From NCBI RefSeq assembly GCF_017654505.1, contig NC_054552.1, positions 29,982,915-30,046,914 of the forward strand: 64,000 bases of DNA, given 5' to 3'. The stretch comes from Polyodon spathula (taxonomy: Eukaryota > Chordata > Actinopteri > Acipenseriformes > Polyodontidae). Position 1 is the stretch's first letter; each line of letters starts with the position of its first letter. The position numbers were made by a program, and so were the translations under genes. The notes beneath the pieces were generated by a model. It was not told the origin of the DNA. It ran no database searches and was given only the letters and a program-made list of their open reading frames with translations. Shown here piece after piece: positions 1-64,000 of the stretch.

Positions 1-1171
1 GTTTGTCAACACTTGTCGCAAGCGTTCTTGAAATTGAAAGCTTGGAATCATTTGTCTACTCTGTTTTACAGGGAGTCAGGGATTAAACGTTCACTTGTAT
101 TAACCATTTGTGTGCACAATATATAGAGCACCAGGAGGTCATTACTGTATGTGCCAGAACAACATAGCCTGTGCTGCAAAATACTAAAAGCATTCACTTG
201 TGCCTTGTTTTTTAAACAAGCTGCTGAAACACCATGGTCTAACAGTCACAATAAGGGTAAAAACTTTAGTAAAACAGTGTAGTAAAGCATCTAATCCTGC
301 CATGGATTTGTTTGCCACTTATGGTCCATTGGAGGCTAAAGTGGACAGCTTGTGGACAGTGAATCAAGACAACATGGCACAATTTACACCCTCAGACAGC
401 ATGCCAGCCGCTCTAAAGGAGCATAATGTTTACAATAAACAAGCAATTCGATTGAACCATGAATACAACTGATCTTTAATAGAGAGACAATGAAGTTAGA
501 ATAGTGAAGCGTTGATTCACTGTCATGCCAGCTGTCTTGTTCATTTGGGAATATTCCACTACTTTGAATATAACAGCAAGTACATTTTATCAATGCCAGA
601 ATCGCCTGGTTTAATGAACTGCACATGAAAATAGGGATCAGTCATTAATAAAGACAGCTTTATAAAATCACTGTGGCACTGCTGCTCCCTCTGTCTAAGA
701 CCGAAATATTTTCCAACAGTGAGAATGTGCATATTTTTATGACATCAACAGCTAGATTATTTTTCTCAGATAATACATTTTTGTTTGCTGAGATATGTTG
801 ATATACTAAAACAAAACATACTACACATTATAAGCAATGTCTGACAGTTTGCATACATGCCAACAGTCCCTGTATGGTCGGAACATTCCTGATTTCCTAG
901 CAAATGTCCCGCGTCCCGATGCACAGGAAGAAAGTCTCGATATTTACCCATAGAAAAAAAAAATCACTTATTCTGCTCAGTAGAGTTAATGAAAACCACA
1001 TGCTGTGCTCTTTGTGCGGCTGACACATCTGCTGATCGCTAACTTATACAAAGGTAAGAACACTGCATTATGTCTATTTTTACTGTCATGGTGGTCGTGT
1101 GATGTTGAGTTGGGGGGGGATATGTCATATGATAATGAGTGTTTTTTGTGCACAACCACCCCACTGGTGGA

Positions 1172-1249
1172 ATAGCCTGGACTTGAACCAACAACGTCCA
1201 GGCTATGGGGTGCATCCTGCACTCCACACGAAGCGCCTTTACCGGATTA
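1172..1249 (-). repeat. tRNA-derived SINE head (fragment)
   Basis: On the minus strand this reads ccggtaaaggcgc, then gagtgcaggatgc, then a B-box-like GGTTCAAGTCC (plus-strand 1179-1189). The same arrangement is seen in the longer copy at 20712-20946. Only the tRNA-like head is present. The family resembles a SINE I associate with sturgeon-type fish, which I cannot confirm here. Confidence 0.6.
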
Positions 1250-1282
1250 TTTAAAGAAACAGGACAACGCTGTTTTCAAGAC

Positions 1283-1335
1283 ATTTATTTAACCAGGAGA
1301 GTTACCGATTGAGACTGAGGATTCATATACAAGGG
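1283..1335 (-). repeat. L2-like LINE 3' tail remnant
   Basis: Plus-strand text tttaaccaggagagttaccg followed by attgagactgag and caaggggtcctgg resembles the 3' end of L2/CR1-type elements common in fish (ttaaccaggaa...attgagat...caaggg...cctgg), in inverse orientation. It lies just beside the SINE head. Confidence 0.5.
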
Positions 1336-2424
1336 GTCCTGGAAAACAATAAAAAAAGACAATTCCCATGTATAAAAAACAATTAGAATGTACCAACAAC
1401 ACAATACAATGCTAAAGTTTGAAACATGTGATTCAAACTTTAGCAGCAGCATAGATATAAGGATAAACTACATATCTAAAATAATCTATTTGTTAATATG
1501 CATTGAAGGAGAAGCATTGGCAGAAGGTTCTTGCTTCGTGACACTGTCCCATCTTTAAAGATTTGTTTCTTCCTTTGTGGTCTTATCTCACACCATGCAA
1601 AATGCATTGTGACATTACTGCTGGCTTATCCTATGTTTAATCCTCAAGCAGGAATGGTCCACTGTATTTGTAGAGTAAATGACAGGTAGGTGAAATCACT
1701 ACAAGTGGCACATATTTGTAAATGAAGATGAATGGAATACCATAACTGGCTGATATGCCTACATACCATTCAATGACAAATAGCTCACTTTATGCAGATT
1801 GCTTGTGAACCCTACAAACTGCCATTCACTTGCTAGCCTTGGAAAGACAAGTGCTGTTTTAAATCATGCTGAAGGACAGGAAGTAAAACCCAGAGAGGCA
1901 GAAATTATCACAAGAAAACCTCCATTCGTGCTTGCAAGGATGTGATGAAAAAACATTTTGTTGAGCATCAGCGATGGAGATGAGGGTTTTATTGCACAGC
2001 AGTTTGATCCATTCCAGGTTTTACTACTGTACGAGCTTGATAAGCCACAGCGTATAAGTGTGTCTTATTAAACTCATAGCAAAACCAGGAATGCTATGCA
2101 ATGGGTCTTATTATCATCCCTGTACATTTTATCAAGTAGCTGGAATAATGTAAAACTATGTGTTTGGGCAATAGCTGTTTGCTTCTGGAGCCTACCAGGG
2201 AAATGATGGTCTCTGCTTTAACCATCACTTGTCTATGTGACAAACCCCATGCAATTCATAGTCTCTAAAGAGAAGTCAAAAATTGAGTTGGCATGACGAC
2301 GACTGCTCCCTCACCCCCTAAAAGAAAGAGTGATTCCTACAGGTCAATCAAGTACTGCATCACAAAAATAATAAAAGCAACAGATACCAAGTTTGTACCT
2401 AAATGTGTAACTGTATGAAAGTGT

Positions 2425-2475
2425 ATCCATACTGGACCAAAGGTTCAACTCCCATCATGGCATCTTTGTAAAAAG
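2425..2475 (+). repeat. Possible tRNA-derived SINE remnant
   Basis: A single B-box-like word ggttcaactcc at 2442-2452 in a context resembling the element at 3015-3100. Too short for a firm call. Confidence 0.25.
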
Positions 2476-3014
2476 CACTAATGAATAGCTTTTTTTAGAA
2501 AACCTCAATTGCATGTTGTTACTGACAATATCCACCAGGGGGCTCTTGAGTAACATTTATTCTTCAGCATTATTTGCTGAAAATCTTACACTATGACGAG
2601 TTGCAATTGTTCACATTAGGCATTCTAATTGTACCGATTTGTATTTGGTCTTGTTCATTCGCATTTTTTAATTTCTTTTAAAAAAAATCAGCAATATTAA
2701 AACAACCATATACGGCACAGTTGCATTCCATTTTAAGACAAACAACAGGAACCAAGAACAAAATGTAAATCTGGTTTGAATAATATGTTAATGTTCTGCC
2801 AAGCTACTGTAGCTGAGACACAATAAGTCCATCTATTGTGTTTGAAATCTTCTGTTTGTTGAAAGTATCTCAACCCATAAGCCACAACACCCTGGCTGCA
2901 TTTTAAAACAGGATGGCACTCATAGCAGGATCATACCCCTTGTATTTGCATATAGCAAAACAAATGTGCCTTTCAGCAGTTCAGGAAACGATCAGAAAAG
3001 ACATTTGGTGGTAG

Positions 3015-3100
3015 GGTGAGCCTGGGTGGTGCAGTGAAAATGTCTAAAACACTGGTCAAATACATCAGCCTTTGTGTGGTTGAACTCCAGCCAAGGAGCT
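3015..3100 (+). repeat. tRNA-derived SINE-like element
   Basis: Begins gagcctgggtggtgcagtg, similar to the head of several vertebrate tRNA-type SINEs, and has a B-box-like ggttgaactcc at 3078-3088 about 60 bases downstream, the correct spacing for a pol III promoter. Confidence 0.5.
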
Positions 3101-5699
3101 ACTGTACACTGTGAACCAAGTGTTTAGGAAACAAACATCTTGTGCAACCTACCGCTATGACCAAACGTTTTGCATCAAAATTGATATATTTTATTTAACA
3201 TCATGTAATCAAAGAAACTCCAAAATTATATCGCAAACGTGTACCGAAAGCCATAATAGTACTATACAGTGTTTCATACAACTATATGGGAAACTACAAA
3301 GCGGTACGTAATTCAATATGATAACGTAACATTATCCAGCAGGTTTCCATTCGACTTCCTGAATCTAAATTAGTTAATTCTATAGGGTGATGCAAAGCGT
3401 TTAGCCAATAGCTATAGACTGAGTGCGCAGTCAGTGCTGGGTACGTGTGACATTGATGAGCCAGAAAACCAGACGTGCCTGTTATTCAGCTCATCTTGTT
3501 GCTGTGCTGCATGCATTTACTATGTGAAGGGTTTTGAGGCACTTTTGCTATATCATATTAAAGACGAAGTAATATTGATTCCAATTGAAGTTCTTATTTG
3601 TGCATTCAAATCGATCCTGTACTACCTACCATTTATTTTAAACATCACTCAGTCTAATCATGCACGCATTTTCAATTACATTTTAATTAAAAGTACATTT
3701 CCTGACCTTTTGTAGTCAAACATTTAATTAGGACATTTAACAGACCATTAGCTGGTTAGTAATAAACACTTAATAGACTGTTAATTGAATGCTGTTGGAG
3801 ACCGTTCCTTTAAATTGTTGCCACATGTTTGTTACTCGATTTTAATTTCAAAGTGGCCGCCTTGTTCGTTTACAGTGTTTACTGTTTAAGTCTCCACGAC
3901 ATTGAATCACACGTCGAGAAGGGTATCTGAATAAAGTAAATGAAATGTCGTGTTTCTTTCAAATGTTAATTAAGTAAAACAAATGTATCAGGCGTGTCTG
4001 GTTTTGACAAGATTATCCATGTTCCCTATTAACCTGAGTTCCTAACCAATAACAGTTAATCAAAAATGCTAACAGTGGGTTTATATTGGTTTATTTCCAG
4101 GTCACTATGTGTTTATCTGCATTTTAGCAGCTCTGTTAACGAAAGGTTTGAGACTAAAATCATTTAAAACTGCTTTATTTCTCCTACACCCTGCAAAGAT
4201 TAAATGCCAGGATGGTAGTTTTAATATGCAAGGACTCCTGCAGTTAATTAAATCCTAATTATTAACCTACTAGAAGCAACACGCAATAACCCAGCTCTCA
4301 TCCACGGGCTCTGTTCAACTAACCAATCAAAATGGTGGACCAATCATCTTGACAGGAGCGGTCTAATAATATGTTGTTGGTAAAGGATACTAAAGCCTTG
4401 TTAAAACAAAGCAAGAGACATAGCGAGGCATGGGAAACTATAGAATGATTTAACATGTTAAACTCCTATCTGGGGCGGAGACTGCACCTTTAATTAACAC
4501 TTCTTCTTTAAGATAATAAACAGTCATTTCCAGTAAAGCTACACACAGTACAAGAGAAGGGCGCAAATGAACATACTGAGCTGCATACCACTGATTTAAT
4601 TAGGCTGGAGCTGGCAGGTGGCTTGCTGGTGTGCATTTACACGGTTCCAGCCAGACATTCATTCCCACTAAAGCATAAAGGAGGCTGCAATTAGATTTAA
4701 CATTGAAAACGTGAATACTGTTTTGCCTTAAAAATGCACCACACTGAACATACTGTACATGCATTTCCTTAATCCTATTGTGCAGTTCTCAAAGAAATAC
4801 GAGCAGAGAAAGCGAAGGTTAAGTGTACACAAGAACTTGGTATTTAAATGTACCGGTAGCGAACATAACTAATATTGTCATTTGACGATCTGTTCTAAGT
4901 GAAAAAGTTCAGATTTAGTGATCTGAAAACCGGTCTTTTCAGAAAACATGTATGTAGACTCGCTGAAAAAAGTTAAAAAAAAAAAAAAAAAAAAAAAACT
5001 AATTTGATGCCAGTCAATAGTACACGAGTCTTCTAAACCACAACTTGTTAAAGTTTACTGCACATGTTGATAAGCGCTTACCTCTTATAACCATCCTGTC
5101 AATGGAATTTCTCGATTAGACATTATCTGGCTTTTCACCCAACCTGCAACAGTTTCTTCTGAATCACAGCATTGTTTTTTCAGCGCTGGCAATATAATCT
5201 GATTTTTAATATAATCTGATGTTATATTACTTTATTAATTTAAATCCAGTTCAGTCCATAACGAGTGTAGCGGTGTACCAGGTTTTTATTTGTCATTTTT
5301 AACAATGTAACAATGTTCCTGCTTTGGATTCATGCCTTATGAATAATAGTGTAATGGAAATCATTAATGGAAGCAACAGCAGCCTACTGCTCTTGCTAAC
5401 TGCGCTGCAATTGCAAACGCGTTGGATTACTAAAATAAAGGTTACATTAACAGCAACTTTAAAAAAAAAAACGTTTTCACTGCCCTGTTACTTGTATGAC
5501 TCGGCTTATTAGACCGACAGTATTGCCAAACCTTTCCACAAACACATGCAATTTATTAGCAAATGCCAATATACAGTGCATGCCATAAATTGTGTACATA
5601 TCGTACTGAAAAGAAACTGCAAGCCAGCATCCGACCTCAATTATGCATGCACGCAACACACTGTCTCGTGGAACGCCACCTTGCACCGGTTTCTTTAAA

Positions 5700-5993
5700 T
5701 GACTGAAACCACGTGTACGGTTACAGCCTACTGGTGAGACTGATAGCCACATTGTCCAATACAAATGCGCGGACCTGCTCTCGCAACACTACAAATCCAA
5801 TCATGATAAAGAAAGGCTTGTCCCGAGTAGAAGAAGGCGGGTCTGTTGTTTCAAGTTCAGCTTGTCGGCTTCGCTGAATAATTTCACAAAAGTTTGAAGA
5901 ACTTCATTCCAGCCTCAGCTGTTCTCCCTGACGAATTCAGCTTCTCATTCTCCCTGTCTGCATCTAGACTTTTAGCAATCAGCTGTGCCTACA
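5700..5993 (+). promoter_or_regulatory. adamts17: Probable adamts17 promoter and 5' UTR region
   Basis: No TATA box is seen at a useful distance from the start codon. Candidate elements are a CACGTG E-box at 5710-5715, CCAAT boxes at 5756-5760 and 5797-5801, and a GC-box-like ggcggg near 5836-5841. The transcription start cannot be placed from sequence alone. If it lies upstream of about 5800, the short ATG frame starting in tcatgataaag would be an upstream ORF ending well before 5994. Motif matches this short occur by chance, so this is a weak call resting mainly on position. Confidence 0.35.
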
Positions 5994-60495
<54,502 letters not shown>

Positions 60496-61705
60496 GTAAT
60501 TAGTCTCCTTTCTGTTAAACACTTATATTCTTAAACAGTATATTCTGTAATGACAGCCAAAAAGCATAAAGATGGCTATACAGAACTGCAATATTACAAT
60601 TAACAGTGACTCCTTATATTACATTATAGAGTGCTTAGGATCTTTCAGCCAATCGGCGCATGATTCGCCTTCTGTATTCCATGACACATCACAGAGAAAC
60701 CCTATTCATGACATCAGCCGTGCCACTTTCAGTTTCTACCATGCTGATGTCATCTGTCCATTGACAATAGACTACATAAAGTTTAGTAACAATTAGAAAA
60801 CAAATCTAGGTGGATTTTTGTACTTGTGTATTATTAATAAAGCTGTATATAATAGTTATAGGACGGTGAACTTCTGTGTTTGGCGGAATATCGGCCCGAG
60901 GTCAAATGAATGAACAAAGCAAGCCCTGTTCATGTTTGTAGCAATTTAGACGTTATCAATGACCACTCCTGAAATATGTGTTTCTCCCTGGCGGGCTCTT
61001 CTGTTGTTTCTGTTGCTAAGGGCGGGAAGGGGTTGACCAGACCGAACTCACCAAAAATACACAAACTGTTCAGCTTTATTAATAGCAAGCGAAAGGAAAA
61101 CTAATTTGGGAAATATTTAAACAGGAGAGAATGCAGAATGAGGGTGTGGGTGTCTTTTGGTTTGGCATCAGAAACTGCTGCAGTCAGTCACCCACTGCTA
61201 TGCAGTTAACTGTCTGGGTGAAAAATTTCCAGTACAACTGAATTACATTATCATGCAGTCCAATGTTGGGTAATGTGATCCCATCATATAAAATAAATGC
61301 TTGTTGGAGCTTCCCTATTGTAGAGATCGGTGATATGGAGGTGAAGGGAGACCACCGGAAAGGGGCAGTTGCAAAGGAGATGGTTAATGGAATCTCAGGG
61401 GAAGATGGAAAGGAGAAAATTCTCTATTTTTAAGAGGATGTTTTAGTATGATCATTTAGGAAGGTTGATTGATTTGAGTTGTTTAATTCTGCTTTTAGAG
61501 TACAAAGTGTATTAAATGTCAAAGCTCAGTTTAGAGGAAAAATGAAATGCTATGCAGAAAGCACAGCATTTGGCACTAAAATATCTCCTGTAATCATATA
61601 TCTGGCATATTTGATTGTATTCCTTTAGGCTTGAACAATATAATAACTTGAAGTTGACAGAGGAAACATTTCTAAGTGAAGTTGAAAAGACTGGGTTATA
61701 CGTAG

Positions 61706-61770
61706 TATATAATATTATATATATCTATATATATAATATATATTATAATATATATATATATATATATATA
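61706..61770 (+). repeat. Interrupted AT-rich microsatellite
   Basis: TATA-type repeat with several interruptions (atatctatatat, ataatatatattataata), in intron 16. Confidence 0.9.
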
Positions 61771-61946
61771 GGGTCATCCATCCCACATTTTCCTGTTAGC
61801 TGTATTTTCTAATTTCTCTTCACTTTGAAACATTTATTTTCACTCTTTCTCCCTTACAGCAGTTGTAAGTCAATTCCAACAGAGATAGGTAGGGCCCTGG
61901 GATAAACTGGAATAGCCAAATTCATGGCACAAAAAAAAAAAAAAAA

Positions 61947-62001
61947 CTCTGTCACAGATTTACTGCATCCCGCCCCTGGAGGCAGTAAATCTGTTACAGA
62001 G
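61947..62001. repeat. 20-bp inverted repeat with one mismatch
   Basis: Arms ctctgtcacagatttactgc (61947-61966) and gcagtaaatctgttacagag (61982-62001) pair at 19 of 20 positions around a 15-base GC-rich loop, directly after a poly-A run. Confidence 0.75.
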
Positions 62002-62645
62002 GCCAAGGGTGAGCGTGGACTTCTAAAGGGGGGTCCATTTGTTGGCAGACTCCTGCTGCCAAAGGTTTGTGGATGAACCCAGGCAAGATCCGGTACATTT
62101 GACATGCGTGTAAATGCACGTTGCCAAGCAGCAAGCTGTAATAGCATTTATGGCCACATTGGAGTCAACCACGATTTACAATTTGCCAAGGCGCTGCACA
62201 GCATCCCCAGAACAGTTCTAAACACAGCAGCAGGCGTGTCTAAGTCCTTTCTCTGTTGCATTTTAACAGTTTTTAAAGGGTCAAGGTGCACTGGTTTTTG
62301 CTTCTCAGCATGAAAACCACAATCCGTGGTGAACTCACTCTTACATGCATAATTAGCAACAGCAACCAAGACTAAGGGAAAGCAAAGGCTGATTTAAAGA
62401 CTCAGCTAGGCTACTGCTAGGACCTTTGAGTACCATAAGGATGGACTGGAGTTTTGGTTCTTCTCATTCTTTCCAAGAAAACCTGTAATGCAGATGTTTT
62501 TTTTTTTTTAAAGATTATTTTCTTTTCTAGTGTTGGAGAGTATCATGTTATTGTTTTAAAATAATTTTATGAGTTTAAATCCTTTTTTTATTCAACATCA
62601 AGTAATCAAAGAAGCTAGCAAATGATATCACAGAAGTCTAATGCA

Positions 62646-62823
62646 GCGCTACTCAACCCTGGTCCTGGAGAGCTGCTGTCCCTCCTGGATTTTGTTCTGT
62701 ACACTAAATTGATTATTTGGACCGATTAAGCACTTAATTGGTCTATTTAAGTAATTTAGGGTACAGTTGGAACAAAAACCAGGAGGGATAGTGGCCCTCC
62801 AGGACCAGGGTTGAGTGGCCCTG
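62646..62823. mobile_element. Hairpin-type miniature element (copy 3, best preserved)
   Basis: The left arm (about 62651-62703) reads actcaaccctggtcctggag and the right arm (about 62768-62816) is its near inverse, ending ctccaggaccagggttgagt. The arms are about 50 bases with a few mismatches. The centre (tgtacactaaatt ... aatttagggtaca) is also inverted, so nearly the whole element could fold. No open frame. I cannot name the family or a clear target-site duplication. Confidence 0.6.
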
Positions 62824-64000
62824 GTCTACCAGAAGCCGTAATAGTTAGTAGTACAGTATTTCATGTTAGGTTTTGAAATGCCACATATATTTCTATTTTT
62901 TTCAGTTTTTTTGTTAAGTATATAGAAAACTACAATTAGTTTAGGAGATGGTACTCTCCCCTACTAAACTGATTGAATCCCCTATTTAACCCTTGGTGGA
63001 GCATTTCCCCAGTGTTCATTGTTGCTCCATCTTCCACCTGTACAACGACGCCTGCCTCTGGCTTCCCATGCTGTGTTAGACAGTGGGGGACCCCTGGTCC
63101 AAACAGATACACAGTGCAGTTTCTGACATGACTCCTCCCAGATTCTGATCACCAATGAATAAGACAGTCAGACTAATACCAGAACAATGCCAGACGGGCT
63201 GCATGCAGCAGCAAATAGGCTGCAGGCCACAGCAATGCTAAGTAAAGCATTCAATATGTACAGTGATTTTAACACGGTACTTAAAATATAACCGGAAACC
63301 TGGCAGAAGGGAGGAAAATACTGGCCTGCCATTCCTAAGCAGAAAATGTGGCATGTGGCATTCTGTTCTGTGGTATAAACTGGAGGCCTTAAGTTAAGAC
63401 TTGGATTGTCCAGAATCAGCCTCATAACCTGAGCCCAGCCCTTTCACTACTGTTCCAGGAATCCTTGCCCAAGCAGTTTTAAGCACTTTAAACAGAATAA
63501 ATATACAGTGGCTTTTTGGCAGCAATCAAATGCGTTCAGCCCTACCCAAGCTTATTTTCAAGTATCTTAAAAAAACTGCTCTTCTCACGAATGGCCTGAT
63601 CCTTTAGTAAGAGGGACTTGGAGGAGGAAAAACTTGACTTATTTCTTCGAGGGGGGGTGGTGACATTTATTTTACAGGAAAAAAAAAATAGGTGTGCTTT
63701 TTTTTTTTCTTTATAGTGTGTTGATTTATTCTGAGAATGTATCCGATTTAATCAACAGACCCCATTTATCATGCAAAATACAGTATTATCACAAAACAAG
63801 TGTGTTGGCCCCAGAGTATTCTTGCTGAAAAGGCTATGAGAGTCTGGGTTCAGTGCGGTACAGTGGAAAGAATCTTAAAAGGAGCATTCCCATTCCTTTG
63901 ATTCTAGAACATCTGTTGTTCAGAGTGGATAAACACTAGATCCCATTGTTGTTATTATTTTCTTCACACACATCTGTTATCTCTAGCTTGCATTAATAGC

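Larger units (their letters stand above)
1..5699. other. Upstream non-coding region
   Basis: No exon of another gene is recognisable on either strand; open frames here are short and look random. It holds SINE and LINE remnants (listed separately), a poly-A run at about 4977-4999 and a near-direct repeat of tataatctgat around 5191-5222. From about 3640 to 4600 it is AT-rich with many TAATTA or TTAATTA words. Regulatory DNA is possible but not shown. Confidence 0.6.
60496..64000 (+). other. Start of intron 16 (runs off the window)
   Basis: No further adamts17 exon is visible. Contains an AT-rich microsatellite at 61706-61770, an imperfect 20-bp hairpin at 61947-62001, a hairpin-type miniature element at about 62646-62823 and a poly-T patch near 62498-62510. 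Confidence 0.8.

Overview
The window is vertebrate nuclear DNA. It holds the 5' part of one protein-coding gene on the + strand, split into 16 exons by canonical GT-AG introns. Spliced in silico, the exons form one open frame of 2,218 coding bases (739 complete codons plus one base). The product is a secreted metalloprotease of the ADAMTS family. Its catalytic, disintegrin-like, TSP1 and cysteine-rich segments match vertebrate ADAMTS17 much better than its paralogue ADAMTS19. The gene runs off the right edge, so the rest of the spacer, the C-terminal TSP1 repeats and the PLAC domain lie outside.

Layout: 1-5993 is upstream non-coding DNA with old transposon pieces, AT-rich stretches rich in TAATTA-type motifs, and a probable TATA-less promoter near 5700-5900. 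Exon 1 (signal peptide) starts at 5994. Exons 2-3 encode the propeptide. Exon 4 carries the furin-type maturation site and starts the metalloprotease domain, which runs through exon 9 and has its zinc site across the exon 8/9 junction. Exons 9-11 encode the disintegrin-like module, exon 12 the first TSP1 repeat, exons 13-15 the cysteine-rich module and exon 16 the start of the spacer. Introns range from 517 bases to about 10.1 kb.

The introns hold microsatellites, tRNA-derived SINE pieces, L2-like LINE tails, one hAT-like miniature element with a visible target-site duplication, and several hairpin-forming elements. One is a 27-bp perfect inverted repeat in intron 7; another is a long inverted repeat about 70 bases upstream of exon 4. 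The moderately short introns, L2-type tails and the SINE family suggest a ray-finned fish. A non-teleost such as a sturgeon or paddlefish is my guess from SINE resemblance, not a demonstrated identity.

I found no operon, CRISPR array, phage, mobile gene cassette or other new multi-gene system. The hairpin elements and the extra convertase-type sites in the propeptide are the observations most worth a second look.
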